64,000 nucleotides of DNA from Dendrocalamus latiflorus (Eukaryota; Streptophyta; Magnoliopsida; Poales; Poaceae), in the NCBI GenBank assembly GCA_017311315.1, contig CM029612.1:52348200-52412199 (forward strand). The letters are read 5' to 3'. Positions 47,165 to 58,718 of the stretch are shown here, piece after piece; position 1 is the first letter of the stretch, and each line of letters begins with the position of its first letter. Below the pieces are notes generated by a model, which searched no databases, was not told the origin of the DNA, and saw only the letters and a list, made by a program, of their open reading frames with translations. Position numbers and translations under genes: made by a program.

Positions 47165-48392
47165 CGCGGCGGTGGCGGCGGCGGCGGCGGCTCTCGGGGG
47201 GAGGAGGTGGGCGTCCTCTCGGCTAAGGTTTTGGATGCGGGGTTGCGGGGAGGATTATATATGGGAGGGTGAAACCCTAGAGCTTCATCGGACGGCTGCG
47301 ATTTGGTGGGGCGGGGATCTCTGCGAGCATTGTAAGTTGGGTGGCTTATTTGGGCTTTGGTGGGCTGAAATGGGCCGTGAGGGAAGCTTTTACATTTCAA
47401 CAGTGCGTTTGCTCTTTTAATTTTTTTTCTTTTTTAAGTTTCCTAATTTTTTACACGGTATTTTTTTATCCTTGATGTTGCGAGGACATACATACTCTTC
47501 ATACGCAGGTTCACCTTATGGCATGATTTCATGCTAATTAATACACTGCAACAAACAACATGCTGGTAAGTAACTTCTCCCTCTATCTCATAATATGGTT
47601 ATGTTTTTTTTAACTTTTGGTTTCAGTTTTTGGGTTTTTCTATAGTAACAGACTTTTAAACAAAGTGTTTTTTTCAAGATGAAGTCTACTAGTTAATTGT
47701 AGTACATACTGCACCGACTTTATTTATATTAACAAAAACCGCACGTGAGTTCAAATCAGTGTAAAAGCTATAAGTCTTAGCCAGAAAAAACAATGTCACC
47801 TATAAAACTACAAATGTCTACGTATCACCTATAATATTTGTAATCCAAATTATATATCAAGTTCGAATCAGTGTAATTCAATGATTTCACTTAGTACCAT
47901 TTACTAAAGTGCTAAATATAACGCTTCTCAATTCAGCTTGGTAAAAAGCCAAAAGCCACATCTGTTTGGAATAGGGCCAATGGGTAGAAGGCAACAGACT
48001 AGTGCTTCAACTTACCATCACTTCTTTTCATTTGACGGCTTCAAATTGGAGAACTATACATGCATGCGCATATTTATTTTTAAGTAAACAGGATCTGTTT
48101 CGAATAACTATGTATAAATACTTTACAGAAGTAATTAATACCCTGATCTACATTACCAAGAGTGTGTCAAATGTGTTACTCTGCAGACCAGCTCCACACC
48201 AACCCAAACCCAAACACAGACCTGACTGATAAAATGGCAGAAACCTCTACAGCTATGGCAGCATGTACTGATGGAACTGGTACAGGCAACAGATGATGGC
48301 CATCTTCGATGGACCTCATGGAGGTACCAACAAAACAACCTGGCCCCCTCCACTGGAAAGAATTTAGAGCGTCTGGGAGGATTCTTCTTGGC
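47165..48392. other. RPS18 promoter region and spacer
   Basis: A GC-rich leader with (GGC)n lies at 47165-47190. Next comes a region with GCCC(A/G) and AGGGTTT-type blocks (around 47270-47390) typical of ribosomal protein promoters in plants. The rest is AT-rich with one family B MITE. No further gene is seen. Confidence 0.45.
47604..47796. mobile_element. MITE family B, copy 4 (degraded)
   Basis: It keeps GTAACAGACTTTTAAACAAA, GTCTACTAGTTAATTGTAGT and AACAAAAACCGCACGTGAGT. Its ends are eroded. Confidence 0.6.
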
Positions 48393-50103
48393 TCACTGGA
48401 TGACGCAAACACATGCTGAGATGCCATCTCTGTTGTCCAGTAAGTCTCCGGATTCGCTGTATGGAATCATAAGAGGCATAATGTGATGAGTTCAATAATA
48501 ACAAACAAGGCTCCACAAGGAAAAGTTTCAGCAGTCAAGGAAGTCAAGTTAAGCCACACCATATGTGAAAATGCCATGAGAAGGAGCATCTCTAGGTGGA
48601 AAAGTCGCTTGAAAGTTTATGCCCGTATGCCATCACTATCGTGAAAAAGAAAGAACGAAAATGATGTTCCCATTGTTGTGTTATTGCTTGGTTCAAGATA
48701 AATGTGGTGAATAGGAACAGCCAAACAGGACACCCATTCATGAATCATGATACAGTTCTATAAAGCATTTTGAAGTAAACTGTAACAAATGTAGTCACAT
48801 CTAAAGGTAAAAGTGAAATAACGTGGTGATTAGGACTTTCCTTATTGGAACGTAGTGATGATCAGCAAATTCATGGTTTGATTGCTATGTCCTTATCTGT
48901 TTGTCTTTTACTTATCTATCATATATGGTGACTACTGACTAGGAGTCTATGACAAGGCTATACCCAAGATGTTTCTGCAAAGACCTGCAACTTATTTCAA
49001 TGCTTTTAAAACAGAAAAGCACAGTAGAACACAGCGCAAATGAAATAATGTGGCTCTCAAAATCAACATTGAAACTGTGTACTGATAAGCAGATAAACTT
49101 GGGGGATGCCCCAATTATTGATTATATCAGGTTGAAATATGTTGTTAATAGAATATTGCTGATGCGAGCACAATAAACAAAAAACCGATGCACACATTTT
49201 GCACAAATCGAAGCTAAAATTTTATTATAGGTTTATAAATAATACTCCTAGAGCACTAAGTTTCACATTTGTGTATAGAATTGATCCGAGCAATAAACAC
49301 AAATTTACACTCAACAAAATCATGCATACACAAATGCAGTAGAGCACAAAAAATGTCTTGTAAGACCTACACGTCTGAAGTAAGCATCATGACCAAGTAT
49401 CTCAAGTTGTATAAGATTTGGTGGCTTCTGGCTTGCCCCCTTCTTCTATCAGGAAACTGATTTCTTGGAAGAACAAAACAGCGCCAGCCATCATTCAAGG
49501 GGCTAAACAAATAGACAACATATCTGGCATTGGGGGATGGTTTATTGGTTTCATTTATGTCAACACTGTTGACATACTCAACACTACACCATACAATCTG
49601 ATTTAATATCCAGGAGGACCAGGTCTAGTAGAACCGCACGATGATAATCCATCAACCAACTGGAGGCTACATTAATCCAAGATTCAGAATTCATCCACGG
49701 TTGCAAGAAGTTGATAAGAGGAAGATGAGACATACCTTGGCTCGAATTCCTTGACCTCGGTAAGATCCTTCCCCAGCAAATCCAACCACTTCACATTGCC
49801 TTTCGCAGCACACTTGCTGTCGGCGCAATTGGCCTTCTTAAGGTTACTCTTCTGTGGCACCGCTGGCGCTGCCGCCACTGCCGTCTCTTCATCATCCTCG
49901 TCCTTCTTGTCCTCATCGTCCTTCTTGGCTACCGCCACCTCAATCTTCCGAACCGGAGGCGGCTTGTCCTCTGCTGCGGCGGCGACACCGGTCGGGCACC
50001 GCGCCACAGAGACAGCATCGTTGCCTGCATCTTTGGATTTGGGGAGGCAGGGGATGTAGCATAAGGGAGGGGCGCAGTAGCTCTCACAGTGCGAGAGCCT
50101 CAT
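48393..50103 (-). CDS. Uncharacterised plant protein with an acidic middle and a CaaX-like end
   Basis: Two exons (minus), 50103-49736 and 48456-48393, are joined over a 1.28-kb intron with a GTATGT donor and an ACAG acceptor. They encode 143 residues. The N-terminus is Cys-rich (MRLSHCESYCAPPLCYIPCL). The middle is a charged stretch of Lys/Asp/Glu. The C-terminal part, KWLDLLGKDLTEVKEFEPS, followed by a 21-residue last exon ending ACVCVIQ, is conserved in a small plant family that I recall but cannot name. The final CVIQ fits a CaaX prenylation box with a neighbouring Cys for palmitoylation, so membrane attachment is likely. ATG at 50103 is the first ATG in the frame. No catalytic motif is present. 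The exon 2 assignment rests on frame, splice sites and family resemblance. Confidence 0.72.
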
Positions 50104-52185
50104 CAAAGTGGGGGATCGGTGCACCGGGAGCGGCCAAATCGGAACCCTTGGCTCCAAGAACACACCACATCAATTAAATCTGACAGAGGAACATATCGAG
50201 GAGTCGCGGAATGCAACCAGGAATCCGTTCTAGGCGCAGCAATCTTGCCCCCGAACGCCTCGACACAAGAGAACGGGATCAAGAACGGCACACAAGAGCC
50301 ACGTGAATCCAAGAAACCGGCCAAGAAAAGGGGCAAATCTCTGCGCAAGAACACAGCAGCAGCGGCAGCAAGAAGAGCAGTTACAGATTGAATCTTGGAG
50401 TACTAAAAAGACTTGTTTCCCAGGGACCAGAGGAGGAGAGAGAAGGTGGGGGATGAGAGAGAGAAGGTGAAGGTGAGGTGGGTCTCCAGGAAGCCCAAAA
50501 GGAAGGAAGCGAGAGATGGGAGGAATCCAGCCGATAAAGATGGCAGCCAAGCTGCCTCCTTCGGTCCTTCGCCTTCCCTCCCCTTGCAGCCTACTGCCCC
50601 ATAGGGAGGGGATCGCATGCATCCAACTTGCAAAACAACAAACAATTGACGCGAAGGAGATAATTAAGCAGATTAATTTTTCCAACGGAGGAGTGAATCC
50701 ATCGATTGGAACCAATGGATAATGGGTTACTAGTGCGTACTGGTTGCTGTTGTTAGGGACGACCAAACAGTAAAAGCAAAGGGATCTCGGATATCTCCTC
50801 GGCTAATTCCCCCAAACTCTTTGAAAGGAAAGCGGTGTCAACTGTGAGAGGAAAGCTCGGGCCTGCTCTTTTTTTTATATTGATGCTTATAGTTTGGGAA
50901 AATTGCTCTAATGCCATAAAGTTTTACATCATCATCCCTTTTGCCACATACTTAAATATGTTTGCTATTATGCCACAAACTTAATGGATTATATCTTTCT
51001 TTTGCCATTTCCCCTACGACCACCGCCACTCTGGCACTCCTGTCTGCTTTCTCCGGCGATGCTCCACCAACTCATCCGGTGCCTCCTCCCTCCATCAGCG
51101 CGGCCAAACACAACACCCCACCATGGGCTCCTTCTGACGTCGACCAGATCTAACACCATCGATCCCTGCCGCTGCTCTTCTCCGGTATTGATCTACCTCC
51201 CTGGGCTCGCAAGCTCCTCTCCTTTGCCTCCCTGTCCTCTGCCTCTCTGTATGCAGGGATGTACAATATTGATAGAGGAAAAAAAATCTATGGATGTAGT
51301 AACGACTGGATGTTGCAATGATTTTGTGAGTTGCATGTGATTGTGTTTGTCAAATGGTTTGTAAAATTCTTCAGGTTACATGAATGGAAATATGGTCTTG
51401 AATTTTTTTGTGAAGTTATTAACTTGTTTTGTGTCAAATTTGTGAATTCAATGCACTATAGAATTGTGAACATCTAGTTTTGAAAAATGCGTACGAGGAA
51501 TTGGAATAATGAGACTTAGAGAGGTGCAGAATTCAAGGGGAGATTTTTCTCAATCTCGTTATTAAAACTTGATCACGAATATTAAGTACCCAAAGAATAA
51601 ATCCTGTAGATTAAATGAAATTGGGTGGATTATACTCTTTTTCCTCGAGTTTTTCTGCAGTTTCTCGCCCAAGATTTTTAATGAGTCAATTCGTGTAATA
51701 CAGCATAACATTATCATATACTCTTTCTCCAAATTTTTTCCACTGGATTTTTATGAAGTTTTGATGAGGCATGAATATGTCAGATGTGTGCTCAAGGGGG
51801 AGTATTGGGAAACCTAGGCCTAGACTTGAAGTTTTGGCCTATGGTGGGCACCTCACCACTAAGCTATATATAGGGAGTCCCATTTGCTATTTTGTACATG
51901 CATGAAAAGAGAAAGTAATAAAGAAAAAAACAGAAATGCTCTCACCTATCTCTATGTTTCCAATCTACTATTTGCATTACTCTATGATTGATCTGCCTCA
52001 TTACATAAAAGAGGAATCGATCGGCTTGGACTCATTAGCAACGGTTCCTCAACAGAAAACTCTAATGTGCAATGGACTCATGGTTCTGTATATCCTAAGG
52101 TGACAGAAAAGTACGTTCTTTTTTTTTGTTCAGGATACTCTCGTGCAAAACGAATTATTCTGCTAGATTCAGAGTGGACTATCAT
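50104..52185. other. Upstream region of the CaaX-like gene and spacer
   Basis: About 50104-50550 is probably leader and promoter. The remainder is spacer with weak, unrecognisable frames. Confidence 0.4.
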
Positions 52186-52465
52186 GGTGGTGATCGGTTC
52201 GGCTGAAAAGCTCATGGCTTATGGCTGAAAGCACTGTAGCTGGCTGAAAAAAGCACTGTAGCTAACAGAGGCTTATTTAACATAATTAAATTTAAAAAAA
52301 TTTAAAAATATATAAAAAAATATGTTAGCCCATTACGTATAATACAAACAAATACGGGGAAAAAAGAACCGGCAAAAAGCTCAACAAAAAGCCAAAAGTT
52401 CAGAAAAAGGCGAAACTTATGAATAGTGAAAAATAAGCTAGAAGCCGAAGCCGAGTTGATCAAGG
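52186..52465 (+). mobile_element. MITE family A, copy 5
   Basis: It starts GTGGTGATCGGTTCGGCTGA and ends AAGCCGAGTTGATCAA. It is the closest relative of copy 2 at 33399 by eye. Confidence 0.85.
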
Positions 52466-53159
52466 TAATATTAAAGGATAAGTTGACCTCTCATCCTTTT
52501 GGATATAAAAACGAATCGTTGTTTGAGACGTAAGTTGACCTGCAGATCTTACACCAAAACTGCACACCACACATATGCATGAAAAATAGGCGGAAATGGT
52601 CGGTAAAATGAGTAGTAGTACAGACGGAAGAGAAAGCAGCTGCTCACTGTCCATTTTCGTCTAGATACTGCTTGTTCACGGCCCTTATCGCGGAACAGTT
52701 TCCCAATGGTGATGGGAATAGTTTCTATTTGCGTTTTCAACCTGGGTAAGTAAGGAAAACAAATCTCTTTATTATTGACCAGCACCCAACGCTTTGGGGC
52801 TTACATTTGTTGGATCCACCTCAATTTCCTGTTGATGCATGTCCCGATGAAAATGCAATCATTTTATCTTATTTATTTCTTAGATTTTATCTAAAGTTGT
52901 TATGATTTAAGATGACTCTAACCCCATAGTAGATTTGCTTTTGAAAAACCTAACCCCATAAATTTGAACATTGTTCATCCACATTCTTTGGAGGAATTTT
53001 TTTTTTATTTTCTCACAAGGGCTCATATGTAATTCCAAGAAAGTGCAGGTTCCAAGTCGCAAGCAAAGCTTCCAACGTGACGTATTCTTCTGCGGATGAT
53101 GAAGACACGATCCAACCCACTCTCTGCCGCTCCCGTCCTCACAAGATAACGTGACGGCC
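52466..53159. other. Upstream region of the PPR gene
   Basis: AT-rich, no other gene seen. An A/T homopolymer stretch (T12 at about 52998) lies about 150 bp above the start. Confidence 0.4.
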
Positions 53160-54977
53160 ATGACGTCCTCGCCTCTTCCCGCCACGCCTCCTGCTCTCCT
53201 TCCCGCCAAATCCAAGAACCCACCACCCCACCACCACCCGCTCCTCTCCCACCTCCCGCACTGCACGAGCCTCCGTGAGCTCGCCCAGCTCCACGCCGTC
53301 GCCGTCAAGGCCGGCCTCCACGCGCACCCGACCTTCGTCACCAGGCTCCTCACGCTCTGCACCGCGCAGGGCGCAGCGCCGGCCCACCTCGTCTACGCCC
53401 GCCAGGTGTTCGACAGAATCCCCCACCCGCGGGACGTCGTCTGGTACAACACGCTGCTGCGCGGGTACGCCGCGCGCTCCGGTGCCGGCGCCCTGCCCGG
53501 GGAGGCGGTGCGGGTATTCGTGCGGATGCTGGAGGAGGGCGTCGCGCCGGACACGTACACGTTCGTGTCGCTGCTCAAGGCGTGCGCGGCCGCGCGGGCG
53601 GAGGAGGAGGGCCGGCAGGCGCACGGCGTGGCGGTCAAGGTGGGCGCCGCGGAGCACGAGTACGTCCTGCCCACGCTGATCAACATGTACGCCGAGTGCG
53701 GGGACGTGCGGGCCGCGCGCGTCATGTTTGACAGGATGGACGGGGAGTGCGTGGTCTCGTACAATGCCATGATCACCGCGGCCGTGAGGAGCAGCCGGCC
53801 CGGGGAGGCGCTGGTGCTGTTCCGGGAGATGCAGGCGAAGGGGCTCAAGCCAACGTCCGTGACGTTGATTAGTGTGCTCTCGGCGTGCGCATTGCTTGGG
53901 GCGCTGGAACTGGGGAGGTGGATCCATGAGTATGTCAGGAAGGTACGGCTTGACTCGCTCGTGAAGATCAATACTGCGCTGATTGACATGTATGCAAAGT
54001 GCGGGAGCTTGGAGGATGCCATTGGTGTGTTCCAGGGGATGGAATCAAGAGATAAGCAAGCTTGGTCCGTGATGATTGTGGCGTACGCTAACCATGGCTA
54101 CGGCAGAGAGGCCATTTCGCTGTTCGAAGAGATGAAGAAGCAAGGGATAAAGCCTGATGATGTTACATTTCTTGGTGTGCTCTATGCCTGTAGCCATTCT
54201 GGTATGGTGAGTGAAGGGCTCCAATACTTCGATAGCATGAGAGATTATGGGATCATTCCAGGGATAAAACACTATGGTTGTGTGACTGATTTGCTAGCTC
54301 GATCAGGTCAGCTTGAAAGGGCTTACAAGTTCATTGATGAACTGACAATAAAGCCAACCGCCATCTTATGGAGGACGTTGCTTTCTGCTTGTGGAGGCCG
54401 TGGAGATGTTGATCTTGGAAAATGTGTCTTTGAGAAGATTCTTGAGCTGGATGATTCTCATGGTGGTGACTATGTAATATTCTCGAATTTGTGTGCTAAC
54501 ACTGGGAGATGGGAAGAGATGAACAAGGTAAGGAAGCTGATGAGTGAAAAAGGGGTGGTGAAGGTGCCTGGCTGTAGTTCAATTGAGATAGATAACACGG
54601 TTCATGAGTTCTTCTCTGGAGATGGAAGGCACCCACAATCACAAAATGCACGCCGCATGGTTGATGAAGTGATTGAGCAGCTAAAACTTGTTGGTTATGT
54701 CCCTAATATTTCGCATGTGTTTCATGTTGAAATGGACGACAAGGAGAAGGCAACAAGCATAAGATACCACAGTGAGAAGCTGGCAATTGCTTTTGGGCTT
54801 CTAAATACATCTCCAGGAACTACCCTCCGTGTTGTCAAGAATCTCCGTGTATGTCCAGATTGTCATTCGATGGTAAAGCTTGTCTCTATGGTCTTTAATA
54901 GGCAGATCATACTCAGAGATCTAAACCGCTTCCACCACTTTGAGGATGGGGTCTGCTCTTGTGGAGACTACTGGTAG
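53160..54977 (+). CDS. DYW-class pentatricopeptide repeat protein, OTP85-like RNA editing factor
   Basis: An intronless frame of 605 residues starts at the ATG at 53160, the first in frame. After an N-terminal presequence rich in Ala/Pro/Ser/His come PLS-type PPR repeats (about residues 40-410), for example TYTFVSLLKACAAARAEEEG and DVTFLGVLYACSHSGMVSEG. The E/E+ region and the DYW domain follow. The cytidine deaminase signature is complete: H-S-E at about 537-539 and C-x2-C at about 565-568 (RVCPDCH), with the C-terminus CSCGDYW. DYW PPR proteins bind organelle RNA and deaminate C to U. Sequence order and wording match Arabidopsis At2g02980 (OTP85), which I recall as an editing factor for a chloroplast ndhD site; orthology is my inference. 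Strong GC bias in the first half drops in the second half, a 5'-3' GC gradient common in grasses. Confidence 0.9.
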   Translation: MTSSPLPATPPALLPAKSKNPPPHHHPLLSHLPHCTSLRELAQLHAVAVKAGLHAHPTFVTRLLTLCTAQGAAPAHLVYARQVFDRIPHPRDVVWYNTLLRGYAARSGAGALPGEAVRVFVRMLEEGVAPDTYTFVSLLKACAAARAEEEGRQAHGVAVKVGAAEHEYVLPTLINMYAECGDVRAARVMFDRMDGECVVSYNAMITAAVRSSRPGEALVLFREMQAKGLKPTSVTLISVLSACALLGALELGRWIHEYVRKVRLDSLVKINTALIDMYAKCGSLEDAIGVFQGMESRDKQAWSVMIVAYANHGYGREAISLFEEMKKQGIKPDDVTFLGVLYACSHSGMVSEGLQYFDSMRDYGIIPGIKHYGCVTDLLARSGQLERAYKFIDELTIKPTAILWRTLLSACGGRGDVDLGKCVFEKILELDDSHGGDYVIFSNLCANTGRWEEMNKVRKLMSEKGVVKVPGCSSIEIDNTVHEFFSGDGRHPQSQNARRMVDEVIEQLKLVGYVPNISHVFHVEMDDKEKATSIRYHSEKLAIAFGLLNTSPGTTLRVVKNLRVCPDCHSMVKLVSMVFNRQIILRDLNRFHHFEDGVCSCGDYW

Positions 54978-56453
54978 GTTTTTTTAGGAACAGAATTTTT
55001 GTACCACGATGCCCTATCCTTCTTGTATCCATTCAGGTATGATTAACTTGTACATCCATAAGAAACTGTTAATTGAAGATTCTTTTTTCAAAGATTGATG
55101 GTACTGAAACAATAATAAATGACTCAAGTTTGTCAGTGAATGTCTAATGCTTAATCATGCCCATAGCCTAATAGTTTCCTGATCGTCTGGGGTGCATGTA
55201 TACCGTGATCCTTGCAGATCATTATTCGGTAAGCTGATGTAGGAGTCTATAGGCTGATTGCAGCACTGTTTCTTAGCATGAATGTAAATGGTAGCTAATT
55301 GTAACATCCTGATTTTCAGAGCCTTTTGAAGCTTTTAAAATTAAAATAACTATTTGGATTTTTTGGAATTAATTAAAGCTTAAATTGAATTTTTATTAAT
55401 TAAAAGGATTTAATATGACTAAGTTAAAATTTAGCATTTGCTGGAAGTATTTTATTTGAGTTTCTTGTGCTTTAAAAATTCTCTAGAATTTTCTGATATT
55501 TTTTCGGATTTATTTGCTATTTTCTAGAGCTCAAATGAATTTATTTGAATTTCTGAAAATAGAAAACCCTAAGAAAATCCTAAAACCCTTGTGGGCCTAA
55601 ACCAAATCCCTCCAGCCCAACCCACGCTTGGCCCGTTCCACCGGCTTAGCCGCTGTGTACCACGTGTTGTGAATTCGACCGAGTGGTTGTATCATCGGAT
55701 GGTCACCGCTTGATTCATTTGCATCCACCCACGTTGCCACGTGTCATCCATCCAATGGGTCTTGCACTGTTCATCGTCTCCAAGGGGGTTCACCGTGTTC
55801 GTCTGGGACTTCGCCTCGGCGTCTGCGTCGTGCCCATCTCTGCCTCGAACTCCTTGATGTCCATGCCATAAATAGCACGCCCCGCCTCTCGTTTGCCGCA
55901 TCCCGAAGCCGCGCTGCCATCGAGATTCGCCGAGCATCTTCGCTGTCGAGCCCTAGGCCACGTGTCACACCACCTGTGTGCCATGTCAGCCCCGAGCCAG
56001 TCCCCTTGCCACGTGGTTTTGCCACGTCACCTGCCATGTCATCTGTCAGTCACCCTACCACCTCAGCCCCTAGTGCCACGTCAGCTTAGTTGCTTGCCTA
56101 GTCAGCCGCCACGTCAGTAAACCAGTTGCCCATACACTGTTCCATGAGCCGAGTCCACCGTAGACTAGCTATTCCATGCACTGAGTTCACAACACAGTAG
56201 AATTTCTGGATTTCCAGTATTTTCTTTAGATTAGATTATATTAGATTAGGTGGTTGGGTACGGGTCCGAAGACCAAGGGTAGGGCGCTCACCCTCATCTA
56301 GCCACCGGCAAGTCTCTTCCCTAACGTGGTAGAGATGTTCTGAGGCCTAATTTTGGAAGAGTGGGAAGACTATAGAGTTGTTTGATTGTTCATTGATAAA
56401 TTATAAATGGTGCGGTTTCTCTCTTTATATAGATGAGTTTAGCCCCTAACAAT
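54978..56453. other. Spacer with LTR-like and ACGT-rich sequence
   Basis: The PPR 3' region runs to perhaps 55300. From about 55300 (TGTAACATCCTGATTTTCAG) the sequence resembles the start of a Gypsy-type LTR, but I could not find a matching end or target duplication. Positions 55650-56120 hold at least six CCACGT cores, mostly GCCACGT(C/G). No gene. Confidence 0.4.
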
Positions 56454-56751
56454 ACATTTCCTCCGTTCAAGTTTATAAGTCATATTTTTTTAATAGTCTT
56501 GCCCATAAATATAGAATTATTTCATATTTCAATGTAAAATTAATGTGAGGTTTTCTTTATACCCCTAATAAATATCCTACTTTATTTTATGTTCTCTATA
56601 TGCTTGCATTAAATATAATATTTTGAGATAATAATTAGGGATAGTTTAGTCATCTCCAATATCTCCTTGATCTATGTTTTAGTCATTTTCAATATCTCCT
56701 GGTATATAGGCCAAGAGAAAATATGTCTTATAAACTTAGGCGGAGGGAGTA
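56454..56751. mobile_element. Stowaway-type MITE
   Basis: Inverted ends: TTTCCTCCGTTCAAGTTTAT with AAGTCATATTT at the left and, inward from the right, TACTCCCTCCGCCTAAGTTT with ATAAGACATATTT. CTCCCTCCG ends and TA at the borders mark Tc1/mariner Stowaway elements of grasses. Non-coding, about 298 bp. Confidence 0.8.
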
Positions 56752-58718
56752 GAAATTAATATAATCTAATACAATCAATCAACTAAAGATAAGATCATAT
56801 CTATACTATCAAAATAAGAAGATATGCATCTAACTATTCCTAATATGAAAATATGTATAAGATTTTCTCTCTAAACAGATAACACTGCTACAGTACCACG
56901 TGATACTATTCATATGCTCTACAGTACCCACGATAGCGTTCGCGCGTCTGCTACAGTGCTCACCGGGATCGTAGCCCATAGCACTGAGATATGTTTAGAT
57001 TGGCTGTGCTTCATTTAACTTGGTAAACAGACCTTGTTTTTCCATCACCGTAGCAACATGACAATGCATTAGGTTCCCTGCTAGTTTAGGGAACTTGAAT
57101 GTCACATAACTTGGTCTGTACTTTTATGACCGATTACTTAAACAGGCGGTAAGAATGATGCAATCAGCCTTTTTTGTCAGTTATTTTAGGGCAAGTAGCA
57201 TGTTGTACTTGGTCCAACACTGGTTTAGTCATCCTCATTGCCATATTTTCATTTGCAAATTTGTCCAGTTCTTCCCTAGTTAACATCTGCCAGTCTGTCA
57301 TTCACTCAACGGATCAATGACACAAAGGTCAGCCATGCTGCATGACCACTCGGGGCGTTTGGTTTGAAAGACCGTCCGATTCTAATTTCGGACCTAATCC
57401 ACTTGTTTGATTTGAGAAATGGAATGGGTCAGTTCTATCATCACCTTATCCCTCGTAATCATAAGCCTAGTACAAAATGAGGGATGGTGTCATCCCACCA
57501 ATTTTATTGGATGATCCCACGATGGACCAATCCATCTTAGGATGCAATGATCCCTTAAACCAAACACCCTGTAATTAAGTTTCACAATTTTGATTTTGAC
57601 CGCTTGTATTCTTCAGTCATACTGTATATGTTCTTGTTATCGTCAGTCACTTTTGCATACCATTGCCGTTGCTGTTGTCCGTCTCTGGAAATTAGTTGAC
57701 GTGCTGTGTTATACTGGATATACTTGGAAATGGTACGTTATACTCTCTTCAGTTATCTAAATTTGTAGTAATTTATATGGACAGGGTGAAACCGCCTTGT
57801 TGAGTGGCTTGCGTAAAGGAAACCTGGCCTGTCTGGAGCCAGCCAAGATGCGAGGTAGAAGAAGCTTCTTGCCTTCTCAGTTGGTCAACCAAAGAGTAAA
57901 AGAAATCCCTCTTTGCAGCTGGAATCCATGAGCAGCACTTGCTTTTTAATTAATTCCCCTTTGACCAATCCTTATCAAATGCATTCATGCCATTACTGTT
58001 CATCATTTGGTGTACCTGAGCTAGAATCTTGCTTAATTTATTGTCTGTGTTTTTTACTACTTCCTCTGTCCTGTTTTTTAGCTTCTTTTCTTGGCTAGGA
58101 CATGTATATTCTTTTCAAATGGAACTTTTTGACAATGGTTGATATCTGGATTGCCAAATGGCACGAAGTTATGTGCTTACTTTATATAAATCCCCAAAGT
58201 TCATATGTTTAACTTAATTAATCCAACTGAACAGTCATCATTTTCAACCTTTAAAGCGCAAAATAGTGATTTTTTTTGTTTTCTCTCTTTTTTTCCCCTC
58301 CCACTTTAACAGTGGTGCTAATTCTGAACTGAATTCTGACATAACATGGTCCCTCATCTTACTGCATCCCAGATACAATTAAATTACTGATGAAATCTGA
58401 CACGACACTAAGTATTTGCAGAAGTCGCACTGCTAAGGGTACATTATTTGCAGATGATTTCGTTATGTAGTACTAGAACATTAAAAACCTTTACCAGAAA
58501 CAATTAATTATTTTTTGAAATGAAGCAAGAAACAATTTTGAAACACTGGAATAAATTTTTTACAAGACCTTCAGTTGAAGCAATGCAAATTCTATCAATC
58601 CATTATTACTTCGTTTCTGAAAATAAAGATTACAGTATATACCATATGTATTCATTTACCCTTTCTCACAGCACAAAGGCAGCAAATTAAAAATTACAAA
58701 TTACAGTATTACCACTGA
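56752..58718. other. Spacer downstream of the LRX-like gene
   Basis: No gene recognised. It contains a MITE (57352-57570). The final few hundred bases may be the 3' untranslated region of the minus-strand LRX-like gene. Confidence 0.45.
57352..57570. mobile_element. MITE with GGGCGTTTGGTTT ends (about 219 bp)
   Basis: The left end GGGGCGTTTGGTTTGA pairs with TTAAACCAAACACCC at the right. The interior has an ATGAGGGATGGTGTCATCCC block forming a short hairpin. Non-coding; target duplication not resolved. Confidence 0.75.

Noticed and set aside
53139..53927. 262-codon minus-strand frame opposite the PPR gene
   Set aside because: Antisense shadow of the GC-rich 5' half of the PPR frame; the plus strand has complete PPR and DYW motifs.
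55300..56446. Solo Gypsy LTR starting TGTAACATCC
   Set aside because: The start resembles a Gypsy LTR, but the best candidate end (CTAACA near 56450) gives no matching target duplication.
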